Below are positions 27,603-35,911 of a stretch of DNA of 64,000 nucleotides, piece by piece. How positions within the stretch are numbered: the stretch's first letter is position 1; the number at the start of each line of letters is the position of its first letter. A model generated the notes under the pieces. It was not told where the DNA came from and made no database searches. It worked only from the letters and a program-made list of their open reading frames with translations. The position numbers and the translations under genes were made by a program. The DNA comes from Streptomyces sp. CB00455. GTDB lineage: Bacteria > Actinomycetota > Actinomycetes > Streptomycetales > Streptomycetaceae. The DNA lies in assembly GCF_001905445.1 (NCBI RefSeq), contig NZ_LIVQ01000003.1, positions 186,102 through 250,101 on the forward strand, in the 5' to 3' direction.

Positions 27603-28321
27603 CCGGCCGTCCGGAGTACTGCGTGATCGCCTGCGCCGAGGCCTGGCGCGACAACGGCGAGGTGCTCGCCAGCCCGATGGGCCTGATCCCCTCCTTCGGG
27701 GCGCGGCTCGCGAAGCGGACCTTCGCCCCCGACCTGCTGCTGACCGACGGCGAGGCGATGCTGGTGGGCCTGGACGGCACGGTGGAGGGCTGGCTCCCCT
27801 ACCGGCGCCACCTCACCATGGTCACCGGGGGCCGGCGGCACGTGATGATGGGCGCCGCCCAGATCGACCGGTTCGGCAACCAGAACATCTCCTGCATCGG
27901 CGCGTGGGAACGGCCGACCCGCCAGCTGCTGGGCGTGCGCGGCGCCCCCGTCAACACCCTGAACAACCCGGTCAGCTACTGGATCCCGCGGCACTCCCCC
28001 CGGGTCTTCGTCGAGCGCGTCGACATGGTCAGCGGCGTCGGCCACGACCGCGCGCAGGCGGCGGGGGTGACCCGCTACCACCGCCTGCCCCGGGTGGTCA
28101 GCGATCTCGGCGTCTTCGACTTCACCGGGCCCGGCCGCACGATGCGGCTCGTGTCGCTCCATCCCGGGGTGGACGTGGAGCAGGTGCGGGCGGCCACCGG
28201 CTTCGCGCTGGTGGTCGAGGGCGAGGTCCCGTACACCCGGGAGCCGACCGCCGAGGAGCTGCGGCTGCTCCGCGAAGTGATCGATCCCGCGGGGCTGCGC
28301 GAGCGCGAAGTGCGGGGCTGA
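27599..28321 (+). CDS. ipdB: IpdB, beta subunit of the COCHEA-CoA hydrolase
   Basis: 240-aa class I CoA-transferase beta-type subunit, the partner of IpdA. Visible conserved elements are ACAEAWRDNGEVLASPMGLIP, FAPDLLLTDGEA, the GAAQIDRFGNQNISCIG segment common in beta subunits, and a C-terminal LVVEGEVPYTREPTAEELRL. GTG 27599 overlaps the ipdA stop (GTGA). The size is slightly under the usual 250 aa of Rv3552. With IpdA it should open ring C of the steroid-derived CoA ester. Confidence 0.9.
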   Translation: MTGRPEYCVIACAEAWRDNGEVLASPMGLIPSFGARLAKRTFAPDLLLTDGEAMLVGLDGTVEGWLPYRRHLTMVTGGRRHVMMGAAQIDRFGNQNISCIGAWERPTRQLLGVRGAPVNTLNNPVSYWIPRHSPRVFVERVDMVSGVGHDRAQAAGVTRYHRLPRVVSDLGVFDFTGPGRTMRLVSLHPGVDVEQVRAATGFALVVEGEVPYTREPTAEELRLLREVIDPAGLREREVRG

Positions 28322-28325
28322 GGCC

Positions 28326-29399
28326 GTGGAGACGGCATTCACCGAGCTGGTCGGGGTCCGGTACCCGATCGTGCAGACGGGCATGGGCTGGGTCGCCGGA
28401 CCCCGTCTGGTGTCGGGCGCGGCGAATGCGGGAGCCCTGGGGATCCTGGCCTCGGCGACGATGACCGTGGAAGAGCTGCGGGCGGCGGTCCGGGAGGTCA
28501 GGGCCCGGGTCCCGGAGGGGACCCCCTTCGGGGTCAACCTGCGCGCGGACGCCGGGGACGCGGCCGAGCGCGTCCGGGTGATCGTCGACGAGGGGGTCCG
28601 GGTGGCCTCCTTCGCGCTCGCACCCTCCCGGGAGCTGATCGCACGGCTCAAGGACGCGGGTGTGGTCGTCGTCCCGTCGGTCGGGGCCCGGCGGCACGCC
28701 GAGAAGGTGGCGGCCTGGGGCGCCGACGCGGTGATCGTGCAGGGCGGTGAGGGCGGCGGCCACACCGGCGAGGTGGCCACCACCGTGCTGCTGCCCCAGG
28801 TCGTCGACGCCGTGGACATCCCGGTGGTCGCGGCGGGCGGTTTCCGCGACGGCCGCGGCCTGGTCGCGGCCCTGGCCTACGGGGCCGCCGGGATCGCCAT
28901 GGGCACCCGCTTCCTGCTGACCTCGGACTCCACCGTCCCGGACGCCGTGAAGGCCCACTACCTCCGGGCGACGGTCAAGGACATCACCGTCACCACGGCC
29001 GTGGACGGCCTGCCGCACCGCATGCTCCGCACCGAGCTCGTCGCCTCCCTGGAGCGGGCGGGGCGGGCCCGCACGCTGGCCAGGGCGGTCCGGCACGCGG
29101 CCGGCTTCCGCCGGACCTCCGGTCTGAGCTGGGCGCAGATGGTGCGGGACGGCCTCGCGATGAAACACGGCAAGGACCTGTCCTGGAGCCAGGTCCTGCT
29201 CGCCGCGAACACCCCCGTGCTCCTGAAGGCGTCCATGGTCCAGGGCCGTACGGACCTCGGGGTCATGGCATCGGGCCAGGTAGCGGGAGTGATCGAGGAC
29301 CTCCCGTCCTGTGCGGAGCTCGTCTCCCGCGTCATGGCCGAGGCACGACAGACACTCGAAGCCCTGCAGTCGCTCCACGCCCTGCCCCCACCGGAGTGA
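28326..29399 (+). CDS. ipdC: IpdC-like flavin oxidoreductase (nitronate monooxygenase fold)
   Basis: 357-aa FMN-binding protein of the 2-nitropropane dioxygenase/nitronate monooxygenase superfamily. It starts FTELVGVRYPIVQTGMGWVA, contains GADAVIVQGGEGGGHTG (FMN phosphate loop and His) and AAGGFRDGRGLVAALAYGA with MGTRFLLT. In the KstR2 regulon the equivalent Rv3553 (IpdC) reduces or desaturates a ring-D-opened CoA intermediate. It is last gene of the echA20-ipdA-ipdB operon, 4 bases after ipdB, GTG start. Confidence 0.88.
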   Translation: METAFTELVGVRYPIVQTGMGWVAGPRLVSGAANAGALGILASATMTVEELRAAVREVRARVPEGTPFGVNLRADAGDAAERVRVIVDEGVRVASFALAPSRELIARLKDAGVVVVPSVGARRHAEKVAAWGADAVIVQGGEGGGHTGEVATTVLLPQVVDAVDIPVVAAGGFRDGRGLVAALAYGAAGIAMGTRFLLTSDSTVPDAVKAHYLRATVKDITVTTAVDGLPHRMLRTELVASLERAGRARTLARAVRHAAGFRRTSGLSWAQMVRDGLAMKHGKDLSWSQVLLAANTPVLLKASMVQGRTDLGVMASGQVAGVIEDLPSCAELVSRVMAEARQTLEALQSLHALPPPE

Positions 29400-29678
29400 G
29401 CCCTTCCGGCGGCCGGGTCCGCCGCGGGCCGGGTCCTCCGGGGGTCGGGTCCTCCGGGGGTCGGGCTACCTCCCTGGCTCTCCCCCGTTCCCCGCCCGGT
29501 CGGCGGCCTCGGGCAGGGACCGCGCCGGCCGGCTGAGCCACGTGCTGTTGCGCGCGCCGGCCGTCCCCGGGGCGAGGGCCCGGGCCGGACCTGCGGACAC
29601 TGGCGGCCTGCGGCGCACCGCGGTCCGGGAGCCGCAGCCCGGCCGTGGTGGTGACCGGCGCCGTGCCCGGACACAGCA
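29400..29678. other. Gene-free spacer after ipdC
   Basis: No gene seen. It contains a short repeat GGTCCTCCGGGGGTCGG occurring twice (about 29430-29467). Frames through the rest are open only because of GC content. Confidence 0.45.
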
Positions 29679-29712
29679 CTGCGCCGGGCAGCTCGTGAGC
29701 TGCCCGGCGCAG
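29679..29712. terminator. Bidirectional terminator between ipdC and the DEAD-box helicase gene
   Basis: A 16-bp perfect inverted repeat, 29679-29694 with 29697-29712, only two bases apart. It lies 17 bases before the helicase stop on the minus strand. Confidence 0.85.
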
Positions 29713-29729
29713 GGGTACGGCGTGAGGGG

Positions 29730-31418
29730 TCAGACCGCGCGGCGGCGGCCCTGGCCGGCGGAGCCGACCCGGCTGCGCGCGGAAGCCGCGGCAGCGCCGC
29801 CGGAGGCTCCCGCCCCGCCCCGGCGGCCGCGCTCGGCGGAACCGGCACCCGCGCCGCCCCCGCCCTGGCCGCGCCGGGCCTGGCCCGCACCGGACGGGGC
29901 CGGGGCCTGGCCGGAGGCGCCACCGCCGGAACGGCGGCCGCGGCCCCCGCCCGCCGGAGCGGCGCCCGTGGCCGCGCCCGTACGGGGCCCACCCGAACGG
30001 CGGCGCGAGGCGGAACCCGAGCCCGAGCCCGCCGCGGAACCGTTGCGCTGCTTCGGCGGGGTCGGCTGCGGGACGTCCAGCACCACCGGGATGCCGGAGG
30101 GCTCCTTGGCGCCGGTCAGCCGGGACAGCTCCGCGTCGGAGGACTTGATCTGGGCGGTGCGCGGGGAGATGCCGGCGTCCGACATCAGACGGGTCATGTC
30201 CCGCTTCTGGTCGGGGAGCACCAGGGTGACGACGCTGCCGGACTCGCCGGCGCGCGCGGTACGGCCGCCGCGGTGCAGGTAGTCCTTGTGGTCGGTGGGC
30301 GGGTCCACGTTCACGACGAGGTCGAGGTCGTCGATGTGGATGCCGCGCGCCGCGACGTTCGTGGCCACCAGTGCGGTGACCTCGCCCGTCTTGAACCAGT
30401 CCAGGGTGCGGTTGCGCTGCGGCTGGGAGCGGCCGCCGTGCAGGCCGGAGGCGCGGACGCCGTCCGCCAGCAGCTTCTTGACCATGCGGTCCACGGCACG
30501 CTTGGTGTCCACGAACATGATCACCCGGCCGTCGCGGGCGGCTATACGCGTCGCCACGGCCTTCTTGTCGGTCTCGTCCATGACGTACAGGACGTGGTGC
30601 TCCATGGTGGTGACCGCGCCCGCGGAGGGGTCGACGGAGTGGCCGACCGGGTCGTGCAGGAACATCTTGACGAGCTTGTCGATGTTCTTGTCCAGCGTCG
30701 CCGAGAAGAGCATCCGCTGGCCGCCGGCCTCGACCTGCTTGAGCAGCGCGGTGACCTGCGGCATGAAGCCCATGTCGGTCATCTGGTCGGCCTCGTCGAG
30801 GACCGTGATGGCGACCTGCGAGAGGTCGGCGTCACCGCGGTCGATGAGGTCCTTGAGACGGCCGGGGGTGGCGACGAGCACCTCGGCGCCGCGGCGCAGG
30901 GCGCCGGACTGCCGGTTGATCGACATGCCGCCGACGATGGTGGCGATGCGCAGGTTGACGGCCGTCGCGTACGGGGTCAGGGCGTCGGTCACCTGCTGCG
31001 CGAGCTCACGGGTCGGTACGAGGACCAGCGCGAGCGGCGCCTTCGGCTGCGCGCGGCGGCCGGCGGTGCGGGAGAGCAGTGCCAGGCCGAAGGCCAGCGT
31101 CTTGCCGGAGCCGGTGCGGCCGCGGCCGAGCAGGTCACGGCCGACGAGGGAGTTCGGCAGCGTGGCGGCCTGGATGGGGAACGGTTCGGTCACGCCCTGG
31201 GCGGCGAGGGTCTTCAGCAGCGCCTCGGGCATGTCCATGTCCTCGAACGCGGGGACCGGCGGGAGCGCCGGGGTCAGCGGTTCGGGCATGGTGAATTCCT
31301 GGGGCCTGGCAACGGGGGCGGACTTCTGCCGTCCCGCGCCAGCCTTCGGACGTCCCTGGGCCGCACCTCGACCCCGGGTGGGGCGGCGGCTGGGTCGTGC
31401 GGAGCTGGAGCTGGTCAT
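29730..31418 (-). CDS. DEAD-box ATP-dependent RNA helicase with Gly/Arg-rich tail
   Basis: 562 aa. RecA domain 1 holds Walker A GRGRTGSGKT, PTRELAQQV, TPGRLKDL, the DEAD box VLDEADQM and the SAT motif. Domain 2 holds GLHGGRSQPQRNRTL, ARGIHIDDLDLVVN and HRGGRTARAG. The N-terminal 45 residues are basic. The C-terminal 110 residues are Gly/Ser/Arg-rich and disordered, likely RNA-binding. The gene lies just downstream of a cold-shock protein gene on the same strand (102-base gap), a typical cold-response pairing for RNA remodelling. ATG 31418 follows AGGAGG. It has no link to steroid breakdown, so it interrupts that cluster. Confidence 0.93.
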   Translation of the reverse strand: MTSSSSARPSRRPTRGRGAAQGRPKAGAGRQKSAPVARPQEFTMPEPLTPALPPVPAFEDMDMPEALLKTLAAQGVTEPFPIQAATLPNSLVGRDLLGRGRTGSGKTLAFGLALLSRTAGRRAQPKAPLALVLVPTRELAQQVTDALTPYATAVNLRIATIVGGMSINRQSGALRRGAEVLVATPGRLKDLIDRGDADLSQVAITVLDEADQMTDMGFMPQVTALLKQVEAGGQRMLFSATLDKNIDKLVKMFLHDPVGHSVDPSAGAVTTMEHHVLYVMDETDKKAVATRIAARDGRVIMFVDTKRAVDRMVKKLLADGVRASGLHGGRSQPQRNRTLDWFKTGEVTALVATNVAARGIHIDDLDLVVNVDPPTDHKDYLHRGGRTARAGESGSVVTLVLPDQKRDMTRLMSDAGISPRTAQIKSSDAELSRLTGAKEPSGIPVVLDVPQPTPPKQRNGSAAGSGSGSASRRRSGGPRTGAATGAAPAGGGRGRRSGGGASGQAPAPSGAGQARRGQGGGGAGAGSAERGRRGGAGASGGAAAASARSRVGSAGQGRRRAV

Positions 31419-31520
31419 GCGGAAATGCCCTCCTGAAACCGGCAGGTAAAACAAACAGTCGAGACAGCAGACAAGCCGGGGTCCGCACCTTCACGGTGCG
31501 GACCCCGGCATGCTGTGACG

Positions 31521-31727
31521 TCAGTTGGCGGGGAGGATGTTCTCCGCCTGGGGGCCCTTCTGGCCCTGGGTGACGTCGAAGGACACGCGCTGGCCCTCCT
31601 GGAGCTCACGGAAGCCCTGGGTGGCGATGTTCGAGTAGTGGGCGAAGACGTCCGGGCCGCCACCGTCCTGCTCGATGAAGCCGAAGCCCTTTTCCGAGTT
31701 GAACCACTTCACGGTGCCAAGTGCCAT
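31521..31727 (-). CDS. Cold-shock protein, CspA family
   Basis: 68-aa single cold-shock domain. It has RNP1 KGFGFIE and RNP2 DVFAHYS motifs, start [16 protein letters not shown] and end ENILPAN. It binds single-stranded RNA/DNA and acts as an RNA chaperone. ATG 31727 follows a strong AGGAGA Shine-Dalgarno. The preceding 140 bases form an unusual AT-richer leader with a hairpin and T-run and a segment complementary to the Shine-Dalgarno (separate entry). It is upstream of, and perhaps cotranscribed with, the DEAD-box helicase. Confidence 0.95.
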   Translation of the reverse strand: MALGTVKWFNSEKGFGFIEQDGGGPDVFAHYSNIATQGFRELQEGQRVSFDVTQGQKGPQAENILPAN

Positions 31728-31870
31728 TTTAAATCTCCTGAATAGGCGGCAAAGGGCCCCATCCGGAGATTCCGGCAAAACAATAAAAGCGCCTGCGGAG
31801 CATTCCCGTCAGGCGCACATAAAGTTCATGGGTACCACAACTGCAACGCCTCAAACGCTAGCACATGTCG
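31728..31870 (-). promoter_or_regulatory. Structured 5' leader of the cold-shock gene
   Basis: On the minus strand a GCGCCTG/CAGGCGC stem (31789-31795 with 31810-31816) is followed by TTTTATTGTTTT, which looks like a U-run terminator or attenuator. Nearer the gene, AATCTCC (31771-31765), itself part of a small CCGGA/TCCGG hairpin, is complementary to the Shine-Dalgarno GGAGATT (31738-31732). The leader could therefore switch between an open and a sequestered ribosome site. Long structured leaders are known for cold-shock mRNAs; this mechanism is inferred. Confidence 0.45.
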
Positions 31871-32035
31871 ACGGCTCGTTGTCGAATCGGGCGTGTGACC
31901 TGCGTCCTTCGTGGTACCCGCGCGTGTCCGTCCGCCCGCGTCGGCGGGTGCGGACGCAGGCGGAGGAGGCGGCGGGGGCGGGGCCGGGCGCGGCGGATTC
32001 ACCCGGACGGGCGCCCCCGGAAGGGGCTGCGGCGG
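31871..32035. other. Short gene-free spacer before fadA6
   Basis: Contains the AT-richer start region of the cold-shock transcript (to about 31900) and then GC-rich sequence without repeats or hairpins of note. No gene is seen. Confidence 0.4.
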
Positions 32036-33193
32036 CTACAGCCGCTCGATGATCGTCACGTTGGCCTGGCCGCCGCCCTCACACATCGTCTGGAGGCCGA
32101 AGCGGCCGCCGGTGCGCTCCAGTTCGTGCAGGAGGGTGGTCATGAGTCTCACCCCGGTGGCGCCCAGGGGGTGGCCCAGGGCGATCGCGCCGCCGTTGGG
32201 GTTCACCCGGGCGGGGTCGGCTCCGGTCGCCTTCAGCCAGGCCAGCACCACCGGGGCGAACGCCTCGTTGATCTCGACCAGGTCGATGTCGGCCAGGGAC
32301 ATGCCCGTCTTCTTCAGCGCGTGGGCCGTCGCCGGGATCGGCGCGGACAGCATGCGGATGGGGTCCTCGCCGCGGACCGAGAGGTGGTGGATGCGGGCCC
32401 GGGGGCGCAGCCCGTGTTCCCGTACCGCACGCTCCGAGGCGATCAGCATCGCGGCGGCGCCGTCCGACACCTGCGAGGAGACCGCGGCGGTGATGGTGCC
32501 GCCCTCCACCACCGGCGCGAGCGCCGCCATCTTCTCCGGCGTGGTGTCCCGCCGCGGACCCTCGTCGACGCGGACGTCCCCGTAGGCCACCGTCTCGCGG
32601 GCGAAGCGGCCCTCGTCGATGGCGCGCACGGCCCGGCGGTGGCTGGAGAGCGCGAACTCCTCCATGTCCCGGCGGGTGATGCCCCACTTCGCGGCGATCA
32701 GCTGCGCGCCGTGGAACTGGTTCACCGGGGCGTCCCCGTACCGGGCGCGCCAGCCGGCCGATCCGGCGTAGGGGCCCTGCGTGAGGCCCAGGGGCTCCGC
32801 GGCCCGGCGCGAGGCGAAGGCGATCGGGACCATCGACATGTTCTGGGTGCCGCCGGCCACCACCAGGTCCTGGGTCCCCGAGAGCACGCCCTGCGCGGCG
32901 AAGTGCACCGCCTGCTGGGAGGAACCGCACTGGCGGTCGACGGTGACACCGGGCACCTCCTCCGGCAGGCCGGCCGCCAGCCACGCCGTGCGGGCGATGT
33001 CGCCCGCCTGCGGTCCGACCGCGTCGAGGCAGCCGAACACCACGTCCTCCACGGCGGCCGGGTCCACGCCGGACCGCTCGACCAGCGCCTTCAGCACGTG
33101 TGCGCCGAGGTCGGCCGGATGGACCGCGGACAGGCCGCCGCCCCGCCGCCCCACGGGGGTGCGTACGGCATCGACGATGTAGGCCTCGGGCAT
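32036..33193 (-). CDS. fadA6: FadA6-type acetyl-CoA acetyltransferase (thiolase) of steroid catabolism
   Basis: 385-aa thiolase, the length of Rv3556c FadA6 (386 aa). Nucleophile Cys89 is in DRQCGSSQQAV, the second-site His in GGAIALGHPLGATG and the C-terminal Cys in MCEGGGQANV. FadA6 cleaves the beta-keto CoA thioester (MOODA-CoA) near the end of HIP breakdown. ATG 33193 follows GGAGGAG. It is the last gene of a minus-strand operon ipdF-kstR2-fadA6, the same order as Rv3559c-Rv3557c-Rv3556c. Confidence 0.9.
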   Translation of the reverse strand: MPEAYIVDAVRTPVGRRGGGLSAVHPADLGAHVLKALVERSGVDPAAVEDVVFGCLDAVGPQAGDIARTAWLAAGLPEEVPGVTVDRQCGSSQQAVHFAAQGVLSGTQDLVVAGGTQNMSMVPIAFASRRAAEPLGLTQGPYAGSAGWRARYGDAPVNQFHGAQLIAAKWGITRRDMEEFALSSHRRAVRAIDEGRFARETVAYGDVRVDEGPRRDTTPEKMAALAPVVEGGTITAAVSSQVSDGAAAMLIASERAVREHGLRPRARIHHLSVRGEDPIRMLSAPIPATAHALKKTGMSLADIDLVEINEAFAPVVLAWLKATGADPARVNPNGGAIALGHPLGATGVRLMTTLLHELERTGGRFGLQTMCEGGGQANVTIIERL

Positions 33194-33219
33194 CGCGGTC
33201 TCCTCCGGTCGGTTGCGCG

Positions 33220-33894
33220 TCAGGTACGCAGGGCGATCCCGTCCAGCACCATCGACAGGTACTGCCGGGCGATCTCCTCGGGGCTGTGCTGTCCGCCCGG
33301 CCGGTACCAGGAGGCCGCCACCCACACCGTGTCGCGCACGAAGCGGTAGGTGAGGCGCACGTCGAGGTCGGCGCGGAAGACCCGGGCGGCGACTCCCCGC
33401 TCCAGCGTCCCCAGCCATGCCTTCTCGAACTTCTGCTGCGAGTCGGACAGGTAGTGGAAGCGGGGCTGCACGCACAGGGTGCGGGCTTCCTTCTGGTAGA
33501 TCGCGACGGCGGCACGGTGCCGGTCGATCTCCCGGAAGGACTCGGTGACCAGGGCCTCGATGGTCTCCCTGGGACCGAGGCCGGCGGCGAGGACGGTGTC
33601 GTAGCCCTCCCAGAGCTCGGTCAGGAAGGCGGAGAGGATCTCGTCGACCATCGATTCCTTGGAATCGAAGTGGTAGTAGAGGCTGCCGGCGAGCATCCCG
33701 GCGGCGTCGGCGATCTTGCGGACGGTGGTGGCGTCGTAGCCCTGCGCGGCGAACACGTCGGCGGCGACGGCGAGGAGTTCCCTGCGGCGCTCGGGTGAGG
33801 CGCTCACCTGCGGCTTCTTCTGAGTGGTCGGCCGGTCGGGCGCTTTGCCCGGCAGCTCGTCCGCGGGTCTTTTCGTCGGCTTCTTCGTTGGCAC
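33220..33894 (-). CDS. kstR2: TetR-family repressor KstR2 of steroid ring C/D catabolism
   Basis: 224-aa TetR-type regulator. The DNA-binding domain is residues about 34-80: ELLAVAADVFAAQGYDATTV, then KIADAAGMLAGSLYYHFDSK. The ligand domain contains IYQKEARTL and SDSQQKFEKAWLGTLERG. KstR2 of mycobacteria binds AnCAAGnnCTTGnT boxes and is released by HIP-CoA. This gene sits between ipdF and fadA6, exactly like Rv3557c, and two matching boxes occur in the cluster. The first 30 residues are a Lys/Pro-rich extension beyond the 200 aa of mycobacterial KstR2; a downstream start is possible. Confidence 0.9.
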   Translation of the reverse strand: MPTKKPTKRPADELPGKAPDRPTTQKKPQVSASPERRRELLAVAADVFAAQGYDATTVRKIADAAGMLAGSLYYHFDSKESMVDEILSAFLTELWEGYDTVLAAGLGPRETIEALVTESFREIDRHRAAVAIYQKEARTLCVQPRFHYLSDSQQKFEKAWLGTLERGVAARVFRADLDVRLTYRFVRDTVWVAASWYRPGGQHSPEEIARQYLSMVLDGIALRT

Positions 33895-33909
33895 GCACCC
33901 ATTGTGGTC

Positions 33910-34719
33910 CTACGCGTGCTGACTGCTGACCGAGACGGTCTCGCCGGTCATGTACGAGGAGTAGCCGCTGGCCAGGAAGACGATGACGTTGGCCACCTCC
34001 CAGGGCTCGGCGTAGCGGCCGAAGGCCTCGCGGGCGGTGAGTTCGGCCAGGAGTTCCTCACTGGTGACCTTCGCCAGGTGCGGGTGCATGGCCAGGCTGG
34101 GGGCGACCGCGTTGATCCGCACGCCGAGGCCGGCGGCCTCCAGCGCGGCGCAGCGGGTCAGCGCCATCACCCCCGCCTTGGCGGCGGCGTAGTGCGCCTG
34201 GCCGGTCTGGGCGCGCCAGCCGGCGACGGAGGCGTTGTTGACGACGACCCCGCCCCGGCCGGCGGCCCGGAAGGCGCGCAGGGCGGCGCGGGTGCAGCGG
34301 AAGGTGCCGCCGAGGGTGACGTCCAGGACGCGGGACCACTGCTCGTCGGTCATGTCGGCGAGAGCCGCGGTGCCGCCGAGGCCGGCGTTGTTGACGACGA
34401 CGTCGAGGCCGCCGTGGACCTGCCCGGCGCGGGCGAAGAGGGCGCGGACCTGCTCCTCGTCGGTGACGTCGCAGGGCAGGGAGGTGACGCGTCCGGCGCC
34501 GAACTCGGCGGCGAGGGCGTCCTCGGTCTCCTTCAGGCGGCGGCCGTGGGCGTCGCCGATCAGGATCCGGGCGCCCTCCTCCAGGAAGCGGCGGGCGGTG
34601 GCGCCGCCGATCCCGGCGCCGGCGGCCGCGGTGATGACGGCGGTGCGGCCTTCCAGCAGCCCGTGCCCGGCGACGTACCGGGGCGCGGTGGCGGTGCGGG
34701 ATTCCTCGACGCTGGTCAT
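33910..34719 (-). CDS. ipdF: IpdF-type short-chain dehydrogenase
   Basis: 269-aa SDR with the cofactor loop TAAAGAGIGGATA (about 30-42), NNAGLGG and Tyr-x-x-x-Lys in HYAAAKAG. IpdF (Rv3559c, 262 aa) oxidises the 5-hydroxy group of 5-OH-HIP-CoA. The gene is first in the minus-strand operon with kstR2 (15-base gap) and fadA6, and is divergent from fadE30 with a KstR2-like box in the 46-base gap. Identification is by gene order, length and family. Confidence 0.85.
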   Translation of the reverse strand: MTSVEESRTATAPRYVAGHGLLEGRTAVITAAAGAGIGGATARRFLEEGARILIGDAHGRRLKETEDALAAEFGAGRVTSLPCDVTDEEQVRALFARAGQVHGGLDVVVNNAGLGGTAALADMTDEQWSRVLDVTLGGTFRCTRAALRAFRAAGRGGVVVNNASVAGWRAQTGQAHYAAAKAGVMALTRCAALEAAGLGVRINAVAPSLAMHPHLAKVTSEELLAELTAREAFGRYAEPWEVANVIVFLASGYSSYMTGETVSVSSQHA

Positions 34720-34735
34720 GGCCGTACGTTAACCT

Positions 34736-34749
34736 ACCAAACACTTGTT
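34736..34749. promoter_or_regulatory. KstR2-like operator between ipdF and fadE30
   Basis: Read on the minus strand, AACAAGTGTTTGGT matches the KstR2 box AnCAAGnnCTTGnT at 9 of 10 fixed positions. It lies 16 bases from each divergent start codon (34719 and 34766) and is nearly identical to the site at 25970-25983. Autoregulation of kstR2 through ipdF is implied. Confidence 0.8.
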
Positions 34750-34765
34750 AGGGAAGGATGTCCCA

Positions 34766-35911
34766 ATGGACCTGACCCAGAGCGCGGACGTGAAGGCCTT
34801 CCGTGCCGAGGCGCGGGACTGGCTGCGCGCCCACGTACCCGCCGAGTCCCTGCCCTCCCTGGAGACGGAGGAGGGTTTCGCGGCGCACCGCGCGTGGGAG
34901 GCGCTCCTGCACGCGGAGCGCTGGTCGGTGGTGTCCTGGCCGCGCGAGTACGGCGGCCGGGGCGTGGACATCGTGAAGTGGCTGGTCTTCGAAGAGGAGT
35001 ACTGGGCCGCCGGCGCGCCCGGCCGGGTCACGCAGAACGGCATCAGCCTGCTGGCCCCCACGCTGTTCGACCACGCCAGTCGGGAGCAGCGGGCGCGGGT
35101 GCTGCCCTCCATGGCGAGCGGGGAGGTGGTCTGGGCCCAGGCCTGGTCGGAACCGGAGGCGGGCTCGGACCTGGCCTCGCTGACGTCCCGCGCGGTGCGC
35201 ACCGGGGGCGGCTGGCTGCTGTCCGGACTGAAGACCTGGTCCTCGCGGGCGGCCTTCGCGGACCGCGCCTTCGGCATCTTCCGCAGCGATCCGGACGCGC
35301 GGAGGCCGCACCAGGGGCTGACGTACCTGATGTTCGACCTGCGCTCTCCCGGGGTGACGGTGCGGCCCATCGGCCGTCTCGACGGCAAGCCGGCCTTCGC
35401 GGAACTCTTCCTGGACCGGGTCTTCGTACCGGACGAGGACGTGATCGGCCCGCCCGGGCAGGGCTGGCGCATCGCGATGTCGACCACGGGCAACGAGCGG
35501 GGCCTCACCCTGCGCTCCCCCGGCCGGTTCCTGGCGGCCTCGGAGCGTCTCCTCGCCCTGTGGCGGGCGGCGGGCGATCCGGCGGACACGGCGCTGCGGG
35601 ACCGGGTGGCGGACGCGCTGGTCGGGGCGCGCGCCTACGAGCTGTTCACCTGGGCCAACGCCTCCCGTTTCGCGGCGGGCGGGACGATCGGCGCGGAGTC
35701 GAGCCTGAACAAGGTGTTCTGGTCGGAGTACGACATCGCCCTGCACGAGACGGCACTGGACCTGCTGGGCGCCGACGCGGAGCTGGCCGGGGGCGAGTGG
35801 GCCGAGCCGTGGGTGTTCTCGCTGGCCGGGCCGATCTACGCCGGGACGAACGAGATCCAGCGCGACATCATCGCCGAGCGGCTGCTCGGCCTTCCGAAGG
35901 GCCGCCGCTGA
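34766..35911 (+). CDS. fadE30: FadE30-type acyl-CoA dehydrogenase
   Basis: 381-aa acyl-CoA dehydrogenase (FadE30 is 385 aa). Conserved parts include WPREYGGRGVDIVKWLVFEE, QAWSEPEAGSDLASL, the beta-domain WLLSGLKTWSS and the C-terminal AGPIYAGTNEIQRDIIAERL that binds FAD. FadE30 desaturates the propionyl side chain of 5-OH-HIP-CoA. ATG 34766 follows GGAAGGA. It is on the plus strand here, divergent from ipdF; in M. tuberculosis fadE30 (Rv3560c) runs with ipdF, so this cluster has an inverted fadE30. The stop overlaps the next ATG. Confidence 0.87.
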   Translation: MDLTQSADVKAFRAEARDWLRAHVPAESLPSLETEEGFAAHRAWEALLHAERWSVVSWPREYGGRGVDIVKWLVFEEEYWAAGAPGRVTQNGISLLAPTLFDHASREQRARVLPSMASGEVVWAQAWSEPEAGSDLASLTSRAVRTGGGWLLSGLKTWSSRAAFADRAFGIFRSDPDARRPHQGLTYLMFDLRSPGVTVRPIGRLDGKPAFAELFLDRVFVPDEDVIGPPGQGWRIAMSTTGNERGLTLRSPGRFLAASERLLALWRAAGDPADTALRDRVADALVGARAYELFTWANASRFAAGGTIGAESSLNKVFWSEYDIALHETALDLLGADAELAGGEWAEPWVFSLAGPIYAGTNEIQRDIIAERLLGLPKGRR

